DNA from: Aphidius gifuensis
Lineage: Eukaryota > Arthropoda > Insecta > Hymenoptera > Braconidae
Assembly (NCBI RefSeq): GCF_014905175.1
Contig: NC_057788.1
Coordinates: 16,156,654 to 16,220,653 of the forward strand
Length of the DNA stretch: 64,000 nt
Direction of reading: 5' to 3'
The position numbers and the translations under genes were made by a program. How positions within the stretch are numbered: the stretch's first letter is position 1; every line of letters begins with the position of its first letter. This document shows, piece by piece, positions 1 to 10,370 of the stretch. The notes below the pieces were generated by a model. The model was not told the DNA's origin, did not search any database, and saw only the letters and a list, made by a program, of their open reading frames with translations.

Positions 1-284
1 ATCAGATTAGATTAAATCTTATCTGAGCCAGATCAAATTAGATCAAATTAGATCTGGCTCAGATCAAAATAGATCTAATTTATTCTGATGATTTTTCCCT
101 GGGTAGTTTCAACGAGTAATCGTTAAAATTACACTTTTTAATATTGCACTTTTTTTATAACTAGCCAACATGACGTGCCTTTCTGCCTCTTCAACCTTTG
201 AAAAAAAAAAAGGAGAAAAAACAGGAGTGCGTGAACCTAGCTTGTAAAAGGCTTTAATAAAGGCTTAAAATGAAGCGTAAGTTG
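1..284. other. AT-rich non-coding DNA at window edge
   Basis: No gene is visible. The first 110 bases hold imperfect direct and inverted copies of a GATCAAATTAGATC-like word, which looks like the edge of a repeat that starts before the window. The remainder is AT-rich and gives no coding signal. Confidence 0.5.
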
Positions 285-561
285 TGCTTCAATTTGTACC
301 ACCAAACTCGTAATTTGTACCTCAAAAATAACAACAAAAAAAAATCATTTACTCCAAAATATTTCTATACTGCCTCCAAAAATAAATATTTTTAAATAAT
401 TTTTTTTTTATTATAAGTTTGATCGTTCAAATTAATGCATAACTTACTCTTTATTTTGGAAAAAATAACATTGAAATATGTTGATTATTAAAGCAGATAT
501 GCAATTGTTAATTATCATTTTGGAGTAAATGATTATTTTTGAGGTACAGATTCTGGGCTTG
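285..561. repeat. Dispersed repeat family B, foldback copy
   Basis: A segment containing 'AATTTGTACCTCAAAAATAA' and 'TTTACTCCAAAAT' at about 297-360 recurs in reverse complement at about 485-556, so the piece folds back on itself. The same family appears again at about 4795-4990. The copy is interrupted at 561 by the CACTG-ended element and continues at 2126. It has no coding content. It is probably a non-autonomous DNA element of unknown superfamily. Confidence 0.55.
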
Positions 562-2125
562 CACTGAAAAAACGTTCCCGCTGCAGGCACGGTCTATTGT
601 ACCGGTAATGGTAGACAGCTACAGTAGCAGGATGTCCATGTAAATCCACAGTAAGCACTCGTATTATACGAGTCGTATATTCTCGGTAAGCTGTACTGCT
701 GTGAGAGCAGTACAAAGCACTGCTGTGGCAACTGAATGCGCACATCTGTATGCGCGGTCATATACGGTATACGACTTTGACATCACTTATAGGTTAGGAT
801 TAAAATTTAGAATTTTTTAAATGTTCAATTAAACATTTTTTTTAATGTTAAATTTGAAAATTTTTTTTCACGTTAAAAATTAAATTTTTAACTTACCATG
901 TAATATTATTTTTATGCTATCATTATAGTTAATGCAATTTCTTCGTTTATTCAATAAGTTAATTTATTATTATTACACGGTAAATTAAAAATGTAATTTT
1001 TTTTTTTTTTTAATTTTATATTCAGATAAAATATATTTTTTTCATATTCTTTATTCATATTTTTTTTATAATATACAAGATTTTAAAATCAATTCATATT
1101 CAATAATAATAGTAATATATAATTATATTTATTAATATTAATAATATACAATATACATGGGGCATTCCAAGTCAAATCACCGAGTCATCGGCCTGACCCC
1201 TACCGATTCATTTAGAAATTTTTTTCTAGGTGTATTTTGGACCAAAAAACGACCTTATTTTTTTTCAATTTTTTTCCACCATTTTTACACCATAAAATAA
1301 TTTTTTTTTTCCTACTATCGAGTATTTCTGAAATTAGACCAGGTTTAAAATTCTGAAATTTTTCCTATATCATCTCGAGGTAAAAACAGGTCACCTATAA
1401 AAATTTGAGAATGGGCCGAGAATAATTACTAATTTTTTTATAACTGATTGAAAAAAAATTTTTTTACCAATTTTAAAATAATCTAATTTTAGAATAATCT
1501 AATAATGGTTTCTTGTAGAGAAATCGAAAATAAAAATAAATGATATCTGGGCAAATTTTGGTTCTTTCCATATTTCGAGGGTAAAAGCTTCAAAAATTGA
1601 ATTTTGAGCATCGCAGTTTTTCGATCTTTCCATCCTTAAAGATAGGGAAAAACAAAATTCATCAAGATATCATTTATTTTTATTTTTGATTTCTCTACAA
1701 GAAACCATTATTAAATTTTTCTATTTTTAAAATTCGTAAAAAAATTTTTTTTTAATCAGTTATAAAAAAATTAGTAATTATTCTCGGCCCATTCCCAAAT
1801 TTTTATGGGTGACTTGTTTTTACCTCGAGATGATATAGGAAAAATTTCAGAATTTTAAACCTGGTCTAATTTATAGATAAAAATTATTTTATGGTGTAAA
1901 AATGGTGGAAAAAAATTGAAAAAAAATAAGGTCGTTTTTTGGTCCAAAATACACCGAGAAAAAAATTATTAATTTATCGAATGAGTCTTTACGTGTCATA
2001 CAGCTATTCTTTGTACTGCTAATACGCCTGAACTCATCGACAGTAAAATGTTCGGCTGCAGCAGCAGCAGTACAGCGCTTCGCAGTCTACTTTACTGCTA
2101 CGGCAGCAGGAACGTTTTTTCAGTG
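562..2125. mobile_element. CACTG-ended DNA element A (EnSpm/CACTA-like termini), non-autonomous
   Basis: The left end reads CACTGAAAAAACGTTCC and the right end is its reverse complement, giving terminal inverted repeats of about 23 bp with one mismatch. The flanks rejoin into an uninterrupted family B repeat when compared with the copy near 4870, which shows that this block was inserted. CACTG termini suit the EnSpm/CACTA superfamily, but no transposase is encoded, so the assignment rests on termini alone. A second partial copy lies inverted at 8486-8888. The element contains its own long palindrome (1203-1984). Confidence 0.6.
1203..1984. repeat. Long palindrome (foldback, arms of about 350 bp)
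   Basis: The sequence from about 1203 to 1550 ('GGTGTATTTTGGACC', 'CACCATTTTTACACC', 'CCTCGAGATGATATAGG' in one strand or the other) returns as its reverse complement from about 1655 to 1984. The spacer is roughly 100 bp. This is a foldback/MITE-like insertion nested in element A. The left flank 'GGGGCATTCCAAGTCAAAT' has no visible partner on the right, so one end may be lost. Confidence 0.7.
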
Positions 2126-2215
2126 TGACGGTACAAATTAGTACAAATTATTCTGCGTTTGTAGCAATTTTTTTTCCCCGTGAGTCATCTATAAAGAAAG
2201 TCGATTCTTAACCCT
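2126..2215. repeat. Continuation of family B repeat after element A
   Basis: The words 'AGTACAAATTATTCTGCG' and 'AGCAATTTTTTTTCCCC' are the reverse complement of the family B copy at about 4838-4885. They mark the far side of the element A insertion. Confidence 0.55.
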
Positions 2216-2479
2216 TTCTTCACCCGTTAATTTTTAGGTACGAAATATAACAATTGCAGCTCAAAATAGTACAGATAAAACGCTTCTGATGAATAACCTG
2301 GAAAATTTAATGCAGGCTAGGCTCAGGCACCTAAAAAACAGACGAAGAAACAAAATAATAAGTTTAAAATAATTATTTTATTAATTAAAAAAAAAAGAGA
2401 ATGTTTGGCCCTACAGCAACCGTTGCCAACCGCAATATTTATAAAATTAACAAAAAAAAATTGACAAAAAAAAAGAGAA

Positions 2480-3435
2480 AAACAGCAATTCCGGATAAAT
2501 CCGGAGTAATCTGGAACAATTCGGAATAATCCGGAGTAATCCGGAGCAATTCCGGAGAAATATTTCCACCAGAACGATTCTAGGCGTTAACTCGTATTGG
2601 CGAACTATACGAACAAAGAGATCTTTTTATCAACTCAGTTCCCTGGTGGAAAAAAAATCCCGCCAATATTCCGTAATTGACCCATTAGCGGGTTATGTGT
2701 CCTGTCAATATCCCGCAACAACATATCAACGGGTTATATTCATATATTTCCCCCTTAGTGGAAATTTCAGTCCGATTCGGATCCGGGTCAGATCCGGTTT
2801 ACCTGATTGCAAATCCTATCGGGATCTGGCCTGCCTGATCCGGTCCAGGCTGAAACTGTAACGCCGGTTAGGCTCCGGCATCCCTTACTCAAACCGGATC
2901 CGGTCCGGAGCCTATCCAGCGTTACATTTTCAGTCTGGACCGGATCCGGTTTGAGAAGGGAGCCTTAGCCAATCCGGATGTAAACAATTAAGACTTAAGT
3001 GCGACATGGATCCGAATTTTGATTTTAAAAAAAAAAAATATGCTTTTTTTCAATCATTTTTTTTTAACAATCATTATTAACGATATTTCTATCTTTAAAA
3101 ATTCAACCTAAACTAAACTAAAGTTTCAGAATTTACGGGGATCGATCTCGGGGCTTCAAGTCGGCAACACTAAGTTGGATCCGTTTCAGATCAGGAAAAG
3201 AGTCAAGAAACCCGGATCCGGCTTAGTCAAACCTAACTGAACCCGGATGTTGACTTTGAAATAAAAAATCACGCTTCGATTCAAGTCCGGCAATCCAAAT
3301 CCGATTCGGATCAAGAAAGAATAAGGAAAGCCGGATCCAGTTAGTCTTAGCCATAACGGATCCAAAAAGGGTCAGCAAACCCGGATCCGGATTACCTTAG
3401 CCGTAATAGATCCAATTTGGATAAGGAACTGGTTG
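2480..3435. repeat. Degenerate CCGGA / GGATCCGG short-repeat region
   Basis: 2490-2565 repeats 'AATCCGGAGTAAT'-like words. 2760-3430 is filled with GGATCCGG-centred words in both orientations, including an inverted pair around 2840-2960 ('CAGCGTTACATTTTCAG' against 'CTGAAACTGTAACGCCGG'). It is locally much richer in GC than the surroundings. No reading frame is convincing; the 71-codon frame at 2646-2861 lies inside the repeats. It is probably an internally repetitive non-autonomous element. Confidence 0.5.
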
Positions 3436-3440
3436 CCCCC

Positions 3441-4049
3441 CACACGGAAATATTTTATAAAATTTTTATAAAATTTAGGCAAACTTGTTAAGAAGTTTTT
3501 ATGAAATTTTCATAAAATTTCCGACCCCCCCCCCCGTGAGTTGATTTGTTTTAAAAATTTTAAAAAAACAAAAAATAAATCTTTCGTCGAGATTTGAGCA
3601 CGGGTCTGTCTGGGTGTGAAGCAAGCACTTTACCTCGAAGCCAGAATTCTTATGATAGAAATTCATTAAAATATACATAAGAACATGACTATTCTAAATT
3701 CTTTTACTTTGCTGTTTTATTCCCGATTTTATCTTTCTCTCTCATACAAATATGAACAAAGAGTTGATAAAATTAAAATTTTTTATATTTGAATGAAAGT
3801 CAATAATAGAATTCTGATTAAACAGCAAAGTAAAAGAATTTAGAATAGTCATGTTCTTATGTATATTTTTATCAAAGAATTTCTTCATAAAGTGCTTGCT
3901 TCACACTCAGAAAGACCCGGGTTCAAATCCCGACGAAAGATTTATTTTTGTTTTTTTTAAATTTTTAAAACAAATCAACTCACGGGGGGGGGGGGGTCGA
4001 AAATTTTATAAAATGATTTTATAAAAATTTTATAAAATATTTCCGTGTG
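3441..4049. mobile_element. Foldback element with CACACGG termini and tRNA-like arms
   Basis: The left end CACACGGAAATATTTTATAA is matched by its reverse complement ending at 4049, and the similarity continues inward through poly-C/poly-G tracts for roughly 270 bp per arm (609 bp total). Each arm holds a tRNA-related stretch. In the right arm, plus strand, 'GGGTTCAAATCCCG' is a near-perfect Pol III box B. In the left arm, minus strand, 'GAGGTAAAGTGCTTGC' resembles the D-arm of an elongator tRNA, followed by a degenerate box B. A tRNA-derived unit has apparently been captured and palindromised. Confidence 0.65.
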
Positions 4050-4794
4050 GGCCGGATCTCATTTTTCACTCGATCGGGCCGCCACAAAATTTTGGCGGAT
4101 TATGTATCCCACCAACGACCCACCAATATGCCATATGTATTTTTTAATTCTATTAATGATTGTATATTTTTTTTTTTTAATTTTCCATGTTTGATTTTTC
4201 ACCCAAAGCAATAAATAAATAATTCAACAAAAATTTTTTCATGAAAAAAATTTTATTTTTTTTTTTCAACAAAATTATTTAAATTGATGCTATTGTTATA
4301 AACAAAATTTTTTATAAACAGTTCAAAGCCCAATTGCAATTTTTAATTTTAAAATATTATAATATTTTATTTTATTTTAAATTCTCAGATTTTGGGTCTG
4401 CGATGAGCTACGAATGAGAGGTGAAAGAGAATCCGCGTCCCCTTTTCCCGATCAACCAGAGGTATTTTTATTAATATTTTCAATCGCGATTTCCCGCTTA
4501 ACCCTTCGAAATACGTGAAAAACCCCCGATAATTAAATTGAAGCTAATTTTTTTCTGAACAACTTTCATAAAAACTATTTTTCCCGAAATCTCTTACTTT
4601 TCGCGATATTCCCAAAAAACATCCATTTTCAACTCTTTTTATTTTTTTTTTATTTCTAAAAAAATTTTCAGCTACTTTTCATTACCACCCTCAAATTCCC
4701 CACCTCAGAATTAGTAGAGGTGATTTTTTTCCCTAATTTTGTCAAAAATCCATTTGTACCGCCATTGATTTAATTTGTACCCCAAATTTAAAGG
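4050..4794. other. AT-rich spacer, no gene seen
   Basis: Homopolymer-rich AT sequence with a moderately GC-rich island around 4390-4460. I see no open frame with coding character, no terminal repeats and no RNA gene. Confidence 0.4.
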
Positions 4795-4990
4795 GTGGAA
4801 AAACGGTTAAAAATCGACTTTTTTTCTACATGACTTAGGGGGGAAAAAAAATTGCTACAGACGCAGAATAATTTGTACTAATATGTACCACTAAGCCCGG
4901 AATTTGTACCTCAAGAATAACAACAAAAAAAAATTATTTACTCCAAAATTATAATTAACAATTGCATATCTGCTTTAATTATAGGGGTAC
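4795..4990. repeat. Dispersed repeat family B, second copy
   Basis: It shares 'GCTACAGACGCAGAATAATT', 'GAATTTGTACCTCAAGAAT' and 'AATTGCATATCTGCTTTAAT' with the split copy at 285-561 and 2126-2215, in opposite orientation for part of the length. It supplies the empty-site comparison that proves element A is an insertion. Confidence 0.6.
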
Positions 4991-5396
4991 AAATCCCGTT
5001 TTTATCGATACAAATTAGCTCACGTTCTGCTCTTTAAAACAAAAAAAAATAATCTAAAAATATTGATTTTTGAAGGTGCCATGCATTTGTTCATAAAATT
5101 TTCATTCACATAATAGTTTTTTTTAAAAAACGAATAATAGAAAATCAAGGGTTGAGTGCCCGAAGGCCGCGATCTACACGTCATTTTCTGATTTTCCTTT
5201 AACATCACATGTTGATCAACATTACAATAATTAAAATTATCTATTGAAATAGAACTTTATAGATATTAATGATTTAAGAGAAAAATCTGTCAGTCATTGA
5301 GAATTAATATTAATGAAATTGATATAAAATATTTGCACTGAATATCGGAATATTCATCATATTTCTTTTTGTTTATTCATTTATATATATATATAT
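4991..5396. other. AT-rich spacer ending in (TA)n
   Basis: No gene is visible. The stretch ends in a TATATATATATAT tract that abuts the LTR of element 1. Confidence 0.4.
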
Positions 5397-6514
5397 TGTA
5401 ACGAAATTTATTATTTCGTGGGTTCTCGAAATAAATAATCATTCAAATAGATATGGATTATTTATTTGTTAACGTTTATAATAGGTTTGTTATTAATAAA
5501 TAAAGGATCACTAGTGCAAGGCTCTGTGTAGGGTCAAGACTATTATACATGACATCAATGGGGCGCCTATTCGATGTTTATAAGATGTCTTGACACATAA
5601 ACCTTATCGCGGCGATGGCTCCACTCCTCCGTCGAAGAGACGAACTCACCGAAGGCTGCGTACGAAGCCCGATCGTAAACCTATCGAACTGCGGGCTAGG
5701 AAAGCGTGCTGCGCATGTCCGGGGGCGATAGGTAGGAGAGTGCTACTGAGTGGGGTTAAAGCTCACAGCAGCTAAGCACTGAACGTCGTCGTGAGACGAC
5801 ACAACTTGTCTGGCTCTCGAACTGATCACTTCTCTTCTCTTGACTGGCTCTCTTGGTTCACTACTGGTTCTCTCGACATCGTTTGGATCTCTCGTAAAGG
5901 CTCCCTAGGTATCAGACGTTAAGTCCTGGTGAAACTCTGTCTGAATTTCCAATGATGGACTAATACTTATGATCACGCTATATGGTTCTCTTATTATAAT
6001 AATAATTATTATCGTGCATAAATGTGTATGTGTGAGTTCACGAATGGATCGCTGTAAATAATAACAATAATAATAATATTGAAATATATTATTATTGCAA
6101 TGGCAACGTATGTGTAAGACCTGGTCACGGATGGATCGCTGTATGGTTCCCTATACAAAATACATATCTCACATGTAGACTATTTGCTCCCACACTTACG
6201 ATACTTGTGACGTAGGTATTTTACTATAGTATAGTCGCAATGTAATATAGGCGTATGTAATACACTATACTTGGTTCACGATAGTTCCCTCAGGTTTGGT
6301 TACGTATTTCATAATCCAATCAGGTGGACCGCGCCCCTCTACCATTTCTAAGACTGAGTTAGGCTCCCGAATTAGTTCTCGTGACTCCCACGGTTGTTGG
6401 CTTCCGAGATAACCAACATGGCTCCCCCCGGTGATTTTGAGGAGGATGGTGAGAAACCCTCGTTGCTAACCTTGGCCGATAGTTCTCGCCGCGCAGGTCA
6501 GAAAATCGGTTACA
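5397..6514 (+). repeat. 5' LTR of element 1
   Basis: It starts TGTAACG, ends GTTACA, and is followed by a primer-binding-like site. It is 1118 bp and clearly richer in GC than its surroundings. Only one copy is in the window, so the boundaries come from TG/CA termini, the PBS and analogy with elements 2 and 3, whose LTRs begin TGTAGCG/TGTAACG and end TGTTACA. Confidence 0.7.
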
Positions 6515-6517
6515 AAA

Positions 6518-6535
6518 TGGCTCCCAACGTGGGGC
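6518..6535 (+). other. Primer-binding site of element 1
   Basis: TGGCTCCCAACGTGGGGC lies three bases after the LTR end, the normal spacing. It starts TGG as expected for pairing with a tRNA CCA end. It differs from the PBS of elements 2 and 3, which suggests a different primer tRNA. Confidence 0.65.
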
Positions 6536-6940
6536 CTGCCGTGAAAGGATTATGAAATAGGGGTTACCTACTGAGGCTGCTATAGATTAAAAATCATAGT
6601 GAGTGGTTACGTTGTGTATAGAACTAGTGACTGGATACCGTAGTTACCGATGGATACATTAAACAAGATGGCTACCGTAAAAACGAAAGTTTAAATTTTA
6701 AAAAAAAAAAAAATATTTTCAAACTTTCCCGCCAAAAGTGGTTCACGAAAATTCCAACAGATGTCGCTAGGTGCGAAAACCTAGAAGAATGGATAAGTTG
6801 TCGTCGAATTTTCTGATTGGCTGACGCCATCAGATGATGTCTGGGTTCTCTTTTGTGATTGGCCGGCACTCCTCATTGGTCGAGAAGGGCTAGGAGTTGC
6901 GCAGACGGCAATTATCAGTTCTCGATGGAAGGGATGATAG

Positions 6941-6951
6941 CCTATATAAGG
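6941..6951 (+). promoter_or_regulatory. TATA-like box downstream of the LTR
   Basis: CCTATATAAGG lies about 100 bases before the gag ATG and about 430 bases after the PBS. It is a good TATA match in an unusual place, since LTR element promoters normally lie inside the LTR. It may be an internal promoter for gag, or chance. Confidence 0.35.
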
Positions 6952-7049
6952 AGCTGTCTCAAACAGAGCAGCTCATTATCGTCTTGGCTACCTTACGACT
7001 TGGTTCTCTTCTAACGTATTGGATCACTACTTGACTTGGATCACTCGAC

Positions 7050-8322
7050 ATGGCTACCTCAGCTCAACAAGACGAAGCTCTCGATATAGTGGATCACGGC
7101 AGGGATAACGAAGAGGTTAACATGGACCTGGATACCTTGATGGACGAGATGTCCAGAGATCACGAACAGCATGTAGCTGGAGGTGTTGTATCCACAGAGA
7201 CAACACTCACCACAGCTTCACCAGCTCTCGGGGCAATGAGTCCATTGACCGGTTCTCTGGCTAACTTGGACATCGACTAACCCAAGAACATCTTGGAGAA
7301 GGTGGCCGAAGAAATCCAGGAGTGGAGCGCTATGGAATTAATTCCAGAGATGCCTCTCACCCCTGAACAAGCCAGCATGGATCCCGTAATAGAGGTTAGG
7401 TCCTCGGATCTCGTTGTAAACGACCAACCAGACCAAGTGGTTGGCGAAAAAGATCGCGATGACGTTGAGGTCGATAATATCATGACCCAGGGTTCAACGT
7501 CAGAACGTTCAGCGATGTCTAGTCCAGGGGTTGTCAACACACCCGATTCGGATCTCGGACATGTGGATACCGCAGTACGTTCACTGGTAGAACAGTTCGC
7601 GAAGGATCCCGCATTATGGCGTGATATCGTCAGAGGAGTCACTGCACTGAAACGTCCACGTGATGACGATGAGTTGTACTCCCTCGACTGGCAGGAGCTC
7701 TCGTGCATCTCCAAGAGATCCACGAACTCCCTCCCCTCGGATCCCGACACCAACTGGCGACTTCAAAATGCCAGCCTTTGGTATTAAAAAGGCGAAGCAA
7801 CCAGTTGGTAACAAGGCGTATGTTGGAGGTGGTTTCGATCAAGACAGACATCATGACTTGATGATGAAGAAAAACTTCCAACAGAAACCAAGCCAGGCTC
7901 TCGCAAGAAATGCTCCCGACCAAGGTGCTGTCGTCACAAGAGTACAGCCAATGAGTGGTGCTGTAAGACCACCGACAGTTGGCACTGTAGCAGCTGTTTG
8001 CTACAACTGTCGTGAACCAGGGCATCGGTACTCGCAGTGCACCAAGACACCAGCACCTGAGGGGTTCTGTAGAAGATGTGGGCGCCAAGGACACACTGTT
8101 GCTACGTGTCCAAAGTGCTCAGCACGTTGGTTGGCTGCTGGTCCATATGTTCCAGCTTATGGGTGCAATGTACCACGAGGAGTACGTTTGCCATCAGCAC
8201 CACCAAGCGAAACGGATCTCGATTTTGCTCACTCTGGAAGGTTCCCTCATCAAGATGAAGCCAGAGCACTAAGTCCACCACGCAGAGGACGAGGTCGACG
8301 TGGCTCGAGTCGCCAGCCATAA
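7050..8322 (+). pseudogene. gag: Degenerate gag with two CCHC zinc knuckles (element 1)
   Basis: Translation starts MATSAQQ at 7050 and is stopped by an in-frame TAA at 7278-7280. The same frame reopens at 7281 and runs to 7787. Between about 7660 and 7780 the coding signal shifts to the +1 frame, which continues to a stop at 8322. The last part encodes two classical CX2CX4HX4C knuckles (CYNCREPGHRYSQC and CRRCGRQGHTVATC), both with histidine, then an Arg/Gly-rich tail (RRGRGRRG). The gene would encode a structural Gag that binds retroelement RNA. With one stop and one frameshift it is unlikely to make full-length Gag. No protease or RT sequence follows. Confidence 0.75.
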
Positions 8323-8440
8323 AGATGGCCGACAGATGGATCTCGTATTTTTGCTCTCTAATAATTTTAAGTGTTGGTAATTTTATAAATAAATGGTAAA
8401 AATGAAATTACTTGTTCTCTGGTTATCTTATTTCCCTTTC

Positions 8441-8450
8441 CTCCTTTCAG
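8441..8450 (+). promoter_or_regulatory. Putative 3' splice site after element 1 gag
   Basis: CTCCTTTCAG, preceded by TTTCCCTTTC, is a strong polypyrimidine tract plus AG. Its position, shortly after the last main ORF, matches acceptors at 24400 in element 2 and 50936 in element 3. Any downstream ORF has been lost by truncation. Confidence 0.45.
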
Positions 8451-8643
8451 GTTAGAGGCTAAGGTTACGTATTGCATTAAAAGAAATGTTTAATTGAACA
8501 TTTGAAAAATTCTAAATTTCAATCCTAACCTATAAGTGATGTCAAAGTCGTAAACCGTATATGACCGCGCATACAGATGTGCGCATTCAGTTGCCACAGC
8601 AGTACAGTTTACCAAGAATATACGGGTGCTTTGAAAAAAAACC

Positions 8644-8790
8644 AAAAATAACGAAGTTCCCCCGCCGGGAATCGAACCCGGGTCTTTTGCTTTCCGGGCG
8701 TTTGCCTTGACTACTAGACCACAGGGCTTCTTATTTTTTCTAAGTTTCATCAAGTTAACTCCGACGTCCTTCTATGCGTCAATTCATTTT
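8644..8790 (-). mobile_element. Short tRNA-headed SINE with target-site duplication
   Basis: A 147-bp block interrupts the element A copy, while the corresponding site in the 562-840 copy is empty. It is flanked by near-identical TTGAAAAAAAACC (8631-8643) and TTGAAAAAAACC (8791-8802). On the minus strand it opens with a tRNA-like head with recognisable box A and box B. This fits a young SINE inserted by LINE-type machinery. The body after the head is only about 70 bp. Confidence 0.6.
8657..8728 (-). pseudogene. tRNA-like sequence (tRNA-Glu-like, SINE head)
   Basis: On the minus strand the block contains TGGTCTAGTAG (box A, as in eukaryotic tRNA-Glu) and GGTTCGATTCC (box B) inside a perfect 5-bp T stem (CCGGG/CCCGG). 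The acceptor ends pair only partly and I cannot fold a proper anticodon stem, so it is a tRNA-derived Pol III promoter unit rather than a working tRNA. Confidence 0.6.
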
Positions 8791-8941
8791 TTGAAAAAAA
8801 CCAGATTTACATGGACATCCTGCTACTGTAGCGGTCTACCATTACCGGTCTAATAGACCGTGCCTGCAGCGGGAACGTTTTTTCAGTGTATAGTCGAGCG
8901 GCACACAGGACCGTGTTTTTCACTCTTTATATAAACTTTAA

Positions 8942-9733
8942 GGGAGTACATCCGTCGATTAGTTTTCTTACAATTTTTCTAATTTTTGGATATATAAATC
9001 TTGAAATTCCCCTGCATCTAATGATCTTAACTTTGTGATGATGAACAATCTAGTATTAGAGATAATTGAGTCTAAACAGGTGAACTTTTTACGTGGTTTA
9101 ACATTGCAGGTATAGGTTTTTTTTTTAATTTTTTTATATTTTTAGTTCTAACAAAAAAACGGTTCTTACAAATTTAATAAAAAATTAATATGTCAAAATT
9201 GATATAATTTAGAAAATTTTGGAAAAAAAATTAAACGCTTGAACTTTCTAGAATCAGAGATATTGTTAGTTAAAGTTTGCAATATTTATCAATATTTGAC
9301 ATGAACGTGAGGCCGAGTGTATCCGAGCGACAATGATGGGTCGTGCGAAACTCTCCACTTATTTTATATATCACACATATACATACAAACATCTAGATAA
9401 TAAATAAACTGTAATTTTATTGAATTAAAATTTCCAATTATTTTTAAACAAATTGATTATATTAACAAATGAAATAAATAAATAAATGCATATTCCAATA
9501 TTGATAATCTCAATTTACAACTAAATAAACAGCTGTCACAACAAGCATCATAGATTCACACAAACACAAGTACACATTAATCCGAGCGTTTTCCCGAACA
9601 CAACTTGGCTGTGATTGGCTGGGATTTGTACAGTATCAGGCAAAAATTTCGGGCTCCGATATAGACTTTTTGTTGCAATTAACACTACGCTTTTTCCTAA
9701 ACTTTCTATTTGGATTATCTTAAAAGTACTCCC
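8942..9733. mobile_element. TTAA-flanked MITE (piggyBac-like), GGGAGTAC termini
   Basis: GGGAGTAC at 8942 and its reverse complement GTACTCCC ending at 9733 are both flanked directly by TTAA (8938-8941 and 9734-9737), the target duplication of piggyBac-type elements. The 792-bp interior is AT-rich and encodes nothing recognisable. The terminal inverted repeat is short. Confidence 0.65.
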
Positions 9734-9782
9734 TTAATATATTTAAAAAAAAAAAAAATTTTCGTTTTTATTTTTTAACGCG

Positions 9783-10170
9783 TTAACTAATAATTATAAA
9801 AAAAAAATTATTAAAAGGAAAATATGTATTTTTTAATTTTTTATAAGATTGTATTTTTTTTTTTTTTAATTTTTTACCTATTTTAAGTCGCGTTTTCTTG
9901 GGCTTCGAGCGCTCAGCGTGTTCTACGATCTGGACCCTCAAATGTAGGCTGAATGTCAACGATTTATTGATGTAACATCTGGACAATCTAAATGTCGTAT
10001 TTTTATCATCACAATCATCATCATCTTGATTTTTCGGACAGTTGCATGTTGAGTTTGGAGATAGTTGTAAATGAATACTGTCATTAATGTTTTGATTTTT
10101 TTCTAAATAATAATATGAGTCTGAATCTGTTGTTACAATGCATAGCTTAAATGATTGGGCAAATCAGTAT
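9783..10170 (-). other. Possible exon of an unrecognised, probably decayed gene
   Basis: On the minus strand one frame is open from about 10170 to 9783. It encodes an acidic stretch (NQDDDDCDDKN), a segment starting TFRLSRCYINK, and a Lys-rich end. A neighbouring frame upstream (to about 10260) is also open with sensible composition and ends in a stop close to the start of the first frame, so a single-base lesion may separate them. I recognise no domain. Chance openness in AT-rich DNA is possible. Confidence 0.2.
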
Positions 10171-10370
10171 CACATGGAGCATTAGAAATTAATGATCTTT
10201 TAACTGATGGTGTTGATAATGTACTTTTAAATTCACATGATGTGAATGTTTCATTATTTTATTTTTTTTTTTTTTGACAAACTATCTACCCGGGATAAAC
10301 GGTTTTTATATAACCATATACAATCATATACAACCATATATGATTGTATACAAACTCATACAGTTGTAAA

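Larger units (their letters stand above)
5397..8485 (+). mobile_element. LTR retrotransposon element 1, truncated and apparently pol-less
   Basis: It begins with a TG...CA long terminal repeat (5397-6514) placed directly after a (TA)n tract. A primer-binding-like site, a leader with a TATA box and a degenerate gag follow. A strong pyrimidine tract plus AG (8435-8450) follows the gag stop after only about 128 bases. In elements 2 and 3 the equivalent acceptor lies just downstream of pol or gag, so pol was probably absent before truncation. The element stops at 8485, where an inverted partial copy of element A begins. No 3' LTR is present. Confidence 0.75.
8486..8888 (-). mobile_element. Partial copy of element A, inverted relative to 562-840
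   Basis: Reading the minus strand from 8888 inward repeats the left end of element A (CACTGAAAAAACGTTCC, then the CTGCAGGCACGGTCTATT segment) and reaches the segment matching about 840. Compared with 562-840 it lacks a short piece around the paired CAGCAGT words and contains a SINE-like insertion at 8644-8790. It cuts off LTR element 1. Confidence 0.7.

Noticed and set aside
5590..5775. 61-codon Arg-rich frame
   Set aside because: It lies inside the LTR of element 1, where no gene is expected.
8657..8728. Functional tRNA gene
   Set aside because: Box A and box B are good, but the anticodon stem does not pair and the acceptor pairs only partly. It heads a SINE with target duplications.
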